Assembly (NCBI RefSeq): GCF_001649575.2 | Contig: NC_051435.1 | Span: forward strand, 9,095,078-9,159,077 | DNA length: 64,000 nt | Direction of reading: 5' to 3' | Source: Kryptolebias marmoratus | Lineage: Eukaryota > Chordata > Actinopteri > Cyprinodontiformes > Rivulidae | In this document: piece after piece, positions 28,901 through 37,600 of the stretch | Numbering within the stretch: the first letter of the stretch is position 1 | Layout: every line of letters begins with the position of its first letter | Made by a program: the position numbers and the translations under genes | The notes under the pieces: model-generated | What the model was told of the DNA's origin: nothing | What the model saw: only the letters and a program-made list of their open reading frames with translations | Database searches by the model: none

Positions 28901-31012
28901 ACTTCAACGGCAGATTTGCCGTCTGGTGCATCGACCTCAGAAGGTTTTTCCGCCCTGCAGCGCACCTTACGACTGCGCGGACTGAACCAGATCTTGAAGT
29001 TCTTCTTGTGTTTTAAGAGCGCAGTCTCAGGTTGTGTTTGGTCCTCAGCTGCAGACGAGTCTGAAAGAAAAATATCCAAACAAGAAGAATCAATACATTT
29101 TTAACAACACAGAATAATCCCTTCACGGCTTCAAGAGAGGCTCTTTGTAATAGTTTTGCATTGTACACTCAGATGAAATAAAACAACAATTACATAATCG
29201 ATTTTCCATCCTGCTATAGATTTAGTTTTTTTGTAAATTTACACAACAAAAACAGATGATTTGCACACATTTGACTATTTATTTATATGATTTTAACTAC
29301 AGGGCTTTGAAAACAAATGCTTTAAATCCTGTCTGTAACTAATAAACCACTAATAATGGTTTTAGAGAACATATTTTGATTTTTTTTTTTAATAAAAAAA
29401 ACAAAAACAACATGAATATAAATTGTTGGGTCACATCTACCAGGTTGTTGTGCGGGATTTAGCAGGGACTCCAAACCACAGAAGATCTGCACAATGCTGC
29501 TGAGCTGCCTGTTGATTTGGATGTCCTTCACCCACGCAGGACTGTGACACACCACGCAGCCGTCCCCTGCCCGGGGGCCAGCACACGACCTGAGCAATAA
29601 ACCTTTGTTAGATTGGAGTCTGCTTTACAGTTCAGTTCAAAGAAATACAGCTATTGATTCACCCTCTAAGTAGATTCAGTCATGAAGACAGGGAACAAGG
29701 CTGGTAGTTTATCCCAACAGAGACATTAACTGTCTTCAGAAGTATAAACTATGTATTGTCAGCATTTTCATCTCGAGGAAGAATAATCCTGCTGGATTAA
29801 ATAATTCATTGTGCATGTTGGGGACTGAAAAAAGACTCTCCCCACTGTGTTCATTTTGATGCATCATAGCAGGAAAAGCACACAGCTGATTTTTAAACAC
29901 CATTTAGACATGCCAGTTTGCCCTGCCAGTAAACCAGCATGCACAATTTCACAATCTTGGCAGCAGCAGCCTTAAATGGAATGAAGCAATCATTACCATT
30001 ATTAGCTACACCTGTGTTGGGCGAATAGAAATTCCTGCCACGACTATTTCAGGCTGAAATAGGCATATCACAGCGAGGTTACATTACCTGCACAGCATAT
30101 GCTCGCACGTGCCCAGACAGACGGGCTCCTTCATCAAATCAGAGCTGGAAAACAAGACAAGATTGAAATGTCGTCAGTGCAACAACCTCACCTTTGCCCT
30201 GAAAGAAGTAATTTATTTGTGTAACATGTAGAAATGCAGGAACAAAGAGGTGTTCTTTAAGCTTTCTTGTTATTAGCACTGGTTTAAAATCTTGCACAGC
30301 TACAGTATGGCACTGAAAACTAATCTGAAGCTCTGCAGCACAATCTCAGCCCTAACATAAACTATAGAATAATCAGAACCTCTGCCCTTCCACCTCCTCT
30401 ACCTCTGACTGTGTTGCAGCTTATTGCTATGGGCACCCCGGCATCCTGCTGCATCCAAATAAAACACTTACCTGAGCTGAAATAAAACCAGCGCCACCAC
30501 CACAATCACACACAAGCAAACAAACACAAGCCATGAAAATCCAGTAGCACCTCACCGGAAGGCACTCATTGTTCCGAGTCTGTTTCCAGCACCTCATGCT
30601 GCTGTTTCGAAGCCTATTCTACCTCGAAATTAGTTTTCAAAATATATCAACGTGTTCACCCCGAGGCTGCTATGACTTGAATACTATATACCATGGAGTT
30701 TTATTTACTTTAAACCATATCATGAAACGTCTTCCATGCTGGACTGTCAGCCATTAAAACTATTTATAGTCTCAGGAAGCTAATGGTTACATTCTCACAG
30801 CTTGCTTGACCAGTTTCGAGATTCATAATGTTCTGATAGTTTTGCTTTTTCTCTGCAAAAATCACTCATGTTCCTGCATTAGATCAAAACGAAATTTTAG
30901 AAATCTGCTCTAATCCGGCGTTAACTCACCATTTGGAGCAGAGCAGCAGTCTGCGGAAGTTTGCCACAGCCTCTTTAGTGTTTTTCCACTCCTCCGTCTT
31001 ATTTTCGTCCAT
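10462..31012 (-). CDS. bard1: BARD1, complete gene span (11 coding exons, 802 residues)
   Basis: BRCA1-associated RING domain protein 1. It forms an obligate nuclear heterodimer with BRCA1 that ubiquitylates histone H2A and promotes homologous recombination. Joining the exons gives 2409 bases and one open frame: 30930-31012, 30088-30144, 29441-29589, 28000-29060, 27518-27598, 25874-26046, 20641-20773, 20398-20530, 18467-18559, 11727-11824, 10462-10809. Domains in order: BRCA1-binding helix and RING (residues about 8-75), a long charged, Ser/Pro-rich linker (97-436), four ankyrin repeats (437-545), and tandem BRCT (about 584-800). Human BARD1 is 777 residues. The shorter N-terminus and longer linker account for the difference. 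The start ATG has a strong context (AAG before, G after) and an in-frame TAA 18 bases upstream. Every intron is GT-AG. Confidence 0.95.
10810..11726. other. BARD1 intron 10
   Basis: AT-rich intron with A and T homopolymers. No further exon or named element seen. Confidence 0.7.
11727..11824 (-). CDS. bard1: BARD1 exon 10: end of BRCT1
   Basis: 98 bases (residues 655-687). Reads [18 protein letters not shown] then [12 protein letters not shown]. It is a short exon found by its phase fit (T/GG completing Trp) between exon 9 and exon 11. Acceptor GATGGCAG, donor TTG/GTAAAC. Confidence 0.9.
11825..18466. other. BARD1 intron 9
   Basis: The largest BARD1 intron (6.6 kb). I see no further exon with splice support. 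It contains an ATT-rich microsatellite near 13594-13624, a CA microsatellite (16190-16231) and a short CA run near 17049-17064. Confidence 0.7.
16190..16231. repeat. CA dinucleotide microsatellite
   Basis: About 21 uninterrupted CA units. Confidence 0.97.
18467..18559 (-). CDS. bard1: BARD1 exon 9: BRCT1 core
   Basis: 93 bases (residues 624-655). [20 protein letters not shown] then GCWVVKYS are BRCT strand, helix and strand. T637 aligns with human T617, and S639 sits where human has K619. Confidence 0.92.
18560..20397. other. BARD1 intron 8
   Basis: AT-rich intron. It holds a TG run directly followed by ten G (19431-19460) and otherwise nothing recognisable. Confidence 0.7.
19431..19460. 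repeat. TG microsatellite with G10 run
   Basis: Ten TG units followed directly by ten G. Confidence 0.95.
20398..20530 (-). CDS. bard1: BARD1 exon 8: start of BRCT1
   Basis: 133 bases (residues 580-624). [19 protein letters not shown] is the first BRCT strand and helix. At the phosphate pocket, where I recall human S575-G576, this protein has S595-K596. Only 109 bases of intron separate it from exon 7. Confidence 0.92.
20641..20773 (-). CDS. bard1: BARD1 exon 7: end of ankyrin domain and ANK-BRCT linker
   Basis: 133 bases (residues 535-579). [11 protein letters not shown] closes the last ankyrin repeat, followed by a His/Ser-rich linker with no domain. Acceptor TTCATAG, donor GCG/GTATGT. 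Confidence 0.88.
20774..25873. other. BARD1 intron 6
   Basis: A 5.1-kb intron. A highly charged 89-codon frame on the plus strand (22137-22406) has no splice or family support. The only clear element is the TA/TG microsatellite. Confidence 0.7.
22887..22972. repeat. Compound (TA)n(TG)n microsatellite
   Basis: About 33 TA units pass directly into about ten TG units. The TA part is self-complementary and could extrude as a cruciform. Confidence 0.97.
25874..26046 (-). CDS. bard1: BARD1 exon 6: ankyrin repeats 2-4
   Basis: 173 bases (residues 478-535). Reads [20 protein letters not shown], then [19 protein letters not shown], two clear ankyrin helices pairs. The donor is CCT/GTAAGT. The length matches the human exon as I recall it. 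Confidence 0.95.
26047..27517. other. BARD1 intron 5
   Basis: AT-rich intron with no recognisable element. Confidence 0.7.
27518..27598 (-). CDS. bard1: BARD1 exon 5: ankyrin repeats 1-2
   Basis: 81 bases, exactly 27 codons (451-477). Reads [20 protein letters not shown] then NAGWTPL, the ankyrin consensus. The family's ankyrin domain recognises histone H4 unmethylated at lysine 20. Confidence 0.95.
28000..29060 (-). CDS. bard1: BARD1 exon 4: large linker exon and start of ankyrin repeat 1
   Basis: 1061 bases covering residues 97-450. As in mammals it is by far the largest exon. It encodes basic clusters ([22 protein letters not shown]) that could act as nuclear localisation signals, and many SP sites. 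It ends with the opening of the first ankyrin repeat ([11 protein letters not shown]). The donor AAG/GTTAAG is weak. Read-through would add 27 residues and then stop. Confidence 0.93.
29441..29589 (-). CDS. bard1: BARD1 exon 3: end of RING and C-terminal BRCA1-binding helix
   Basis: 149 bases covering residues 47-97. C49, C58 and C61 complete the eight zinc ligands, followed by [15 protein letters not shown], close to the human sequence. The donor is CCTG/GTAGAT. Confidence 0.93.
30088..30144 (-). CDS. bard1: BARD1 exon 2: central RING
   Basis: 57 bases covering residues 28-47. [13 protein letters not shown] supplies zinc ligands C41, H43 and C46. The acceptor is TTTTCCAG and the donor CAG/GTAATG. 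Confidence 0.93.
30930..31012 (-). CDS. bard1: BARD1 exon 1: N-terminal helix and first RING cysteines
   Basis: Residues 1-27 plus two bases of codon 28. The helix [19 protein letters not shown] corresponds to the one that packs against the BRCA1 helix. C25 and C28 are the first zinc ligand pair; C28 is split by the intron. The donor is G/GTGAGT. Confidence 0.93.
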
Positions 31013-31099
31013 CTTTAGAAGAATCGTTTATTGTCGGACTTCTTTGTGTTGATTTTACCGACAGAGCAAATCGCCAAAACAAGTCGGAGTTACTTCCTG

Positions 31100-31175
31100 G
31101 TTACTCGCATCTCCCGCCGAGGACTTCCGGAAGTGACCTAACCGGTGTGACGTAAACTCCAAACCCCGCCCACAG
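31100..31175 (-). promoter_or_regulatory. Putative BARD1 core promoter: ETS palindrome, CRE-like site, GC box
   Basis: Just upstream of the BARD1 start codon the sequence turns GC-rich for about 80 bases. It contains ACTTCCGGAAGT at 31123-31134, a palindrome carrying two opposed ETS/GABP-type sites. TGACGTAA at 31148-31155 is CRE/ATF-like, and CCCCGCCC at 31164-31171 is an Sp-type box. No TATA box is obvious. The mix is typical of housekeeping and DNA-repair genes. Function is inferred from motifs only. Confidence 0.55.
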
Positions 31176-31270
31176 CAAAATCCAAACCTGAAGAAGCTTT
31201 AAAAAAGTTTAAAATATGCAATTATACGCCTAAAGACATTTCATGTGCCAGTCTTGAGTATAAATATTTG

Positions 31271-31323
31271 ACATATAAGTTATATGTCATAATATAAGTT
31301 GGGCATTCAACCCAACTTATATT
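31271..31323. repeat. Two adjacent perfect hairpins
   Basis: ACATATA at 31271-31277 pairs with 31281-31287. Then AATATAAGTTGGG at 31291-31303 pairs exactly with 31311-31323 across a 7-base loop. Confidence 0.85.
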
Positions 31324-31507
31324 ACCCCAGTGTTTTCTGTTTGTTTGTTGTTTTTCTTTCTTTTTTATTTACATGAAATTGCAAATTCCAAAGGGTACAC
31401 TGATTTAGTACAACTTCAAACTCTTGGTTTATTGTTTATAATATCACTGTCCTTTTTCAACTTCATTCAAATTCTTTAAATGCTGGATTTTGCGGTTTGC
31501 TGTTCTC

Positions 31508-31720
31508 AGGGGTGGAAATTAGCACCCGCCACCGGCCAAATGCGGGTAAATATTTGAAGTGGCGGGTGGATTTGATCAACACACACGCCACTGTGGCGGG
31601 TTGGCAATTTGAACAGAAAAGGTGTTATTTGTCCTCTTGACATATAGGGGGCAGCAATGTGCTCGAGTTGCTGCTGTTACGTCGAGCCGTGTTCCCCCAT
31701 CAGATACGGTTCCCCCTGCG
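31508..31720. repeat. Repeat-like sequence abutting the assembly gap (left flank)
   Basis: CACCCGCCAC at 31523-31532 is the exact reverse complement of GTGGCGGGTG at 31559-31568, and GTGGCGGGTT recurs at 31593. The phrase GGGTAAATATTTGAAGTGGC around 31545-31564 has a diverged direct copy beyond the gap at about 32923-32944. This looks like one end of a dispersed element of unknown family. Confidence 0.5.
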
Positions 31721-32550
31721 NNNNNNNNNNNNNNNNNNNNNNNNNNNNNNNNNNNNNNNNNNNNNNNNNNNNNNNNNNNNNNNNNNNNNNNNNNNNNNNN
31801 NNNNNNNNNNNNNNNNNNNNNNNNNNNNNNNNNNNNNNNNNNNNNNNNNNNNNNNNNNNNNNNNNNNNNNNNNNNNNNNNNNNNNNNNNNNNNNNNNNNN
31901 NNNNNNNNNNNNNNNNNNNNNNNNNNNNNNNNNNNNNNNNNNNNNNNNNNNNNNNNNNNNNNNNNNNNNNNNNNNNNNNNNNNNNNNNNNNNNNNNNNNN
32001 NNNNNNNNNNNNNNNNNNNNNNNNNNNNNNNNNNNNNNNNNNNNNNNNNNNNNNNNNNNNNNNNNNNNNNNNNNNNNNNNNNNNNNNNNNNNNNNNNNNN
32101 NNNNNNNNNNNNNNNNNNNNNNNNNNNNNNNNNNNNNNNNNNNNNNNNNNNNNNNNNNNNNNNNNNNNNNNNNNNNNNNNNNNNNNNNNNNNNNNNNNNN
32201 NNNNNNNNNNNNNNNNNNNNNNNNNNNNNNNNNNNNNNNNNNNNNNNNNNNNNNNNNNNNNNNNNNNNNNNNNNNNNNNNNNNNNNNNNNNNNNNNNNNN
32301 NNNNNNNNNNNNNNNNNNNNNNNNNNNNNNNNNNNNNNNNNNNNNNNNNNNNNNNNNNNNNNNNNNNNNNNNNNNNNNNNNNNNNNNNNNNNNNNNNNNN
32401 NNNNNNNNNNNNNNNNNNNNNNNNNNNNNNNNNNNNNNNNNNNNNNNNNNNNNNNNNNNNNNNNNNNNNNNNNNNNNNNNNNNNNNNNNNNNNNNNNNNN
32501 NNNNNNNNNNNNNNNNNNNNNNNNNNNNNNNNNNNNNNNNNNNNNNNNNN
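31721..32550. other. Assembly gap (830 N)
   Basis: A continuous run of N. True length and content are unknown. Related sequence on both sides suggests a repeat that the assembler could not resolve. Confidence 1.
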
Positions 32551-32918
32551 TCTAAAACCACAAAAATCACTTCCTTCATCAGAATATCCTACCTGTTAAA
32601 TATAAGCGGGTAGCACAAATAGATCTATGCATTAAAAGCAGCAAGTGTCTGAAAAACATTACAACTTACATACAAAAACTTACAAAAGCACAAAAAATAC
32701 TTCAAAAACGCTCCACAGAAATAAACTTTACTTGTCTGAATTTTTTTATGAACAGATATGCATCTTTTAATGGTTTAAAATAAAATAAGAAAAGTCTAGA
32801 TATTTCCATGCAGTGTCCAGAAAGAGGTGTTGTTCAGCTTGTAGGGCAGCACAACTGCTTCCACCCACCTCCATCATCATCATCATATGAAATTACTTTT
32901 TGTCACAACAAAAAATAG

Positions 32919-32960
32919 TGGCTGGTAAAATATTTGAGTGGCTGATAAAAAAAAATTGTC
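32919..32960. repeat. Right-flank copy of the gap-flanking repeat motif
   Basis: GTGGCTGGTAAAATATTTGA then GTGGCTGATAAA resembles the left-flank GCGGGTAAATATTTGAAGTG then GCGGGTGGA, in the same orientation. Confidence 0.45.
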
Positions 32961-32970
32961 CACCAGGCTG

Positions 32971-33130
32971 TTCTGCATGTTTCAGGTGTTTTTTCTGCTT
33001 CGGCACACCTGTTTTAAATTAATGCGTCATTAGCTGGCTTCTGTTGACACTGACGACCTGCTGGGGAGGTCATTCAGCCGCGTGAACCACGTGTGTTGGA
33101 GTAGGGACAAAAAAAGATGCATGCCAGTGG
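32971..33130. mobile_element. Palindromic non-autonomous fish repeat
   Basis: The left end reads CTGCATGTTTCAGG then CTGCTTCGGCACACCTG. The right end reads GTGTGTTGGAGTAGGGAC then GATGCATGCCAG, close to its reverse complement. The order resembles a very common teleost palindromic repeat that I know from memory, but I cannot assign a family name with certainty. Confidence 0.6.
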
Positions 33131-33865
33131 TCTATGTGGCAGCTCTATGTGAATGTAAATAGTAACACAACAGTAGAAAGGGTTGTTGTTGTTTTACAGT
33201 GGTGAGAAAAATCTCTGAAATTTAGATAGATACTAGAGACACTGAGTAAGAAAAGTGTTCACTCTCTTGGAAAAGACTGCATGTGGGAATAGTTTAAACA
33301 ATTCAGGATTAAAGAGATTTCATAGTTTAATTGATACGTGTCTGTAAGCAGGGGGAAATAAGTATTAATTGTCATCTTGGGCTCTCAGCACTGCAGTTAA
33401 AGCTGACATAAATCAGTAGTGAAATAACTGAATGAGCTCCAGATCACCTCTGAAAACCATCATCAGTTCATTCACAAGTATACATATTAATACCTGGACC
33501 ACAGAAAGGATGGAATAAATGATAAAAGCCTTAACATATTTAACATGTACTGAGGCAAAATGAAAAACTTTTTTTTTAATTAACCTGAAAGGGTCTTCAG
33601 AAAGCATATACTCTGCATCATTTAGGGTAAAACTGGAGGGAAAAATCCAGCTTTTCATATTTTTCATTTAAAGCTGTTTTTGTTGTTCTTTTTTGCTTTC
33701 AGAACTATTTTTTAATCATTTTTGATGAAGTCTAATGACTTTCAGTTGGAAAAAAAATGCTTTCTTTGCCAATTATCCAAGAAAATTCTCTGTGTAAAGT
33801 AAGTGAACTTTGATAAAATGGATTAACAATATTAAATACAACTGCAACAGCACTTGAAAAATAGT

Positions 33866-33871
33866 TTTATT
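33866..33871 (-). terminator. Candidate ABCA12 polyadenylation signal
   Basis: AATAAA on the minus strand is the first canonical hexamer I see after the ABCA12 stop, about 690 bases downstream. An ATTAAA variant lies earlier, at 34105-34110. Confidence 0.3.
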
Positions 33872-34558
33872 TTGATCATTAAAAACAGACTGGGTATACA
33901 GTTAAGATCATATTGAGACAGTAGAAAAGCTGAAAATCAGTAGAGTCATTCCAGAAATGAGACATCCCCTTAGAGGATTTGTTAAGAAACAGAGGAAAAA
34001 TGCATATTGAGGTTTGACAATTGATGTTTTCTTTTGTGAAATTTGATCTAGGGAGAATAATTACATATGCTACAGATTAAAAATGCACATCTTTCCATTT
34101 CATATTTAATGATAAGAGATTGTATGTCTTATATACAATCAGAGAAAGGCAACATTAAGCTGAACCAAAGATGATCATGAGGAATACACTTAAATGAATG
34201 TTCTTCATCCCAATCACTAAGCGAAAACTTAAAAAATTGGGTAAATAAAAGGTGAAACAGGAAAACAATATTTAAACACAAGATCTTTTAGCAACTTTAT
34301 CTGTGTATTAATGTATAAAAGTGCATATAGTACTCTGCTTCTCATTTCAGATTTGATTTGGTAGAGATAGAAATGTCATTTAGCCTTCATTTGATCACTC
34401 AGTACCGTTCCAGAGATGAATCATTTTTCAAAACAGTTTATATTTGCAGTATGTATTTATGTATATAAATGGTAAGTTTATCATAAGTAGTGGCAGTGTT
34501 TTTCATCTTACAATGAACAAAATGGCAAAAGAAAAAAAAAAAAAAATGACATTCAGCT

Positions 34559-34663
34559 TTATGATGTTACAGCCTTAATGGAGTCCAGCCCATCACCGTC
34601 ATCTTCACTGTGAATCGGCACAGTTTCCATGCCAGTATTTTCCATGGCAAAATTGATGAAGAC
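34559..34663 (-). CDS. abca12: ABCA12 window exon 33: C-terminus and stop
   Basis: 105 bases (1670-1703 plus TAA at 34559-34561). It opens with VFINFA, the ABCA12 form of the VFVN motif that ABCA1 uses, then an acidic tail, [10 protein letters not shown]. Confidence 0.94.
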   Translation of the reverse strand, partial: VFINFAMENTGMETVPIHSEDDGDGLDSIKAVTS

Positions 34664-37600
34664 CTGTGGAGGTTCAGTAATAATGTAAGACCCATGCCAA
34701 TAAATAAGGTGATCATTTTCTCTGAAGGGAACAGTGATTTTTAGCTAATCGAATGGAGGAGCTTCCCACCCTAACCCCCCGTCTTTCTCCTGGCTGTGGT
34801 GTCTTCCAATCCCAGAGTCCCAGAGGTTTTAGAGTAGTTGAAGGATATCAGCTTTGGCTGCATATAAAGCTCATGGATTCTCTCACTAACTCATATTCCA
34901 TTTATTTTCCCTCAGGCCTACCCTCTGTCAGTTTCCCTCTGCCCTTTTTTTTAAAAAAAAAAACTTTCTCTTCTCTGTCTTTCGCTCCCACTCATCTTTC
35001 TTCTGCCCCTGTTTCCCCTACCGCCCTCTCACACCTTCTCTCATCTCATGTTCTTTTTTTTCTCTTTCTGTCCCTTGCTACAGTCTACCCACCCCTACAA
35101 AGCCACACACTAGTTATCCCTCATTCTCAGTTTATGGCCTGTCTTCTTTTTTTTTTCCTCACCTCATCCAGTGTGGTCTGGCTCACAGAGAAGTGTTTGA
35201 TCTGCAGAGCATTCTTGTTGGACTCCAGCTGGTTGAAGATGTCAGCAACCCCTCCAGGAGCATTTGGTACATGGTACTCCACCATGGCAGAGTGTTGGTC
35301 CTGTGTGTTCAGACAGAATGCAGAAACAGGGCATTGAAAGTTTGAAAAAGTGCAAAGGTCTGAGTATAACACAAGCAGAGTAAATACAGTAAACAGAACC
35401 TATCTTAAAAATAAAACTCCCTGGAAGCGTAGGGAACAAATCTATATTATTCGTTAGTCAATACACAGTAAGTTCTATATATATTGAGCTGCAGGAGTAA
35501 ACCTGGAACACTGCATGTCCTAATAACCTCAGCTGAAAAATGTCTATGCAGCTCAACAGATACTAACGTCAATAAGACAGAGTAAAATACCCAATAATCA
35601 GAGTCTTTAAAGATTTAGCAATCAATATGATAACATGGGGTTTTAAATGTCTACATGAGATTGGAAAGGGGTTGATCACAGAGACAAATACACAGAAAAA
35701 AAGTTTTAGCACATTCACATATTCCTTAGTTAAACAACATTTTACTAATTGGCATTTTATAATTTACCAGATTGTGTTTAAATTGGGTTTTATGTATTTG
35801 GATCTGTGCTGGATTGAGCTGTATACAGATAGTATTGGATCACACAAATGGAAAAAAACGTGGACCCCTTTGCTTATTGTGCTGCCTTCAGATGACTTTT
35901 GAAACAATACCATATAAAGAAACATAATTGCTTGTGCCACTTCATGTTTGCTGGACGTGAAAGAAAGCAACAGTTTGTTGGCATTTTGTTTTTAACACCA
36001 AACACAGCAATATGTCTGGGTCATGTTTCCTGCCTCGTAGGATAAATCTATTTAATGCTGAAAGTCACATGCAGCAAGCGAGTCATGTAATTACAGTGAC
36101 ATTGTCAAACATTGCTTAATTACTTTTTAACAGTTCTCTTGCTGTTGATGTTTATGTCTGCATGTTTTTATAAAAGTAGTTTAATTAGATCAGTTATAAA
36201 TGCTAAATATGTTCTACTCAACCATGTTTTGTTTTTAATGAGAAATTATAGATGATATACTTTAATTCTTCTTTATTTACTTGGAAAACAGAAGTCCCAT
36301 TTTGACTAAGAGCCTGTTTTGTGTTAACAAAAAAAAATAAAGCTCACCATGAGGCTTTTTTTCTGAAGAGAAGCAGGAACCAAAATAAACCACAAAAACA
36401 TCAGCATTCCACACCTTTTAGAATATGCTGAGTACACTTGTAGTTGCTGTTTTTGAGAGTGTAATTTTTGTTAAGAATGAGGAGCACCCAAGAGTTTTAT
36501 ATGTAAAAAAGACTACATTTTCTTTCTGCTGAAAATAAAATAATGTGCCAGCATCGTTTTTTTTCTGGTATAAGGCGCAATATTTACAAATAGTGTTACG
36601 TTGCCTTTAAAAAAATCAATAAGCAAAATCCAAGTATTACAATTATATTAAATTTTCTTTCTAATACATTGGAATATGTGACTATTTAAAGCTTTTTTTA
36701 AGTAATTTGTATTCAGTAGCAGACTTCATGTTAAACTCCTGTGATAGCAAATATTTTTTTACGATGAGTCTACTGATGTGTAAAAGGTAAAAAAAAAAAA
36801 CTAATGGTAATAAAAAACACATCATATATTATTAGAAATATGTTGCTGTGAAATATCATCTTAATGGTACTTTTTACTTTTAGTAAAAAATAAAATAAAG
36901 TAAACTCACAAACTAACATTTTCAATACAATTTTGTTTTTCCTCAAAACAAACTATTGTTTTTTATTTCTCCTCTACAAAGTACTTGTGACAGCTTCAAA
37001 CAGTTAAGAAAGGTCACCTTGAGGTAAGTGCAGGGGAATCTGCGCTGCATGAAAGCAGTGATTGCCTCTGCGTCACATGAGGGCTCGGCCAAGTACATCT
37101 TCACCGTGAACCCGGTGCCAAACCTGCACAAAAAATATTTTATAAACAAAGCGGTGTTCTTGCATATCCCAGGAACAAGTAAGCCAGCGGGGAGGGGAAG
37201 GAAGAGATGGTCGGCTGAAGGATGAGTGGAGGTCACTAACCTGTTCTTAATGTGCTGCAGAGAGCCCAGGCATCGGAACTGACCTTTCACCATGATGGCA
37301 AGACGGCCGCACAGAGCCTCACACTCCTCCATGCTGAGCAGCGGACACAATGAGAAAAAAAAAAATTAAGGTCATAGAAGGATCCTTTGAGCTTGGAATA
37401 ATTAGCCTGCTTTTACGGTTCCTGTAGCTCTTATCTACCTAAAGCATATAGTGCTAGAATGATAACCAGCTCTGCACAAGCAAATGTCATTTTACATTCA
37501 GTCTTATCTAGAAAAATGTAAGGTATAGATATTAGTAATGTAGAGTATTAATCAAAATGTTTCAGTTAAAACAAAAATCTGTATGCGATAAACTTCATAC

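Larger units (their letters stand above)
27599..30929. other. Short introns 1-4 of BARD1 between exons 1 and 5
   Basis: Introns at 27599-27999, 29061-29440, 29590-30087 and 30145-30929, separated by the exons listed above. Nothing beyond homopolymer runs was seen in them. Confidence 0.75.
31013..34558. other. BARD1-ABCA12 intergenic region
   Basis: Contains the BARD1 promoter, two hairpins, GC-rich repeat-like sequence before the assembly gap, the N run, a foldback repeat after it, and the ABCA12 3' UTR at the high-coordinate end. No protein-coding exon was recognised. Long frames predicted across the gap consist of unknown residues. Confidence 0.65.

Noticed and set aside
31622..32613. Long open frames of about 300 codons on both strands
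   Set aside because: They span the 830-base N run. Nearly all residues are unknown, so they carry no evidence of a gene.
34753..35337. 194-codon plus-strand frame
   Set aside because: It is low-complexity Ser/Pro/Phe from a pyrimidine tract and runs antisense to ABCA12 exon 32.
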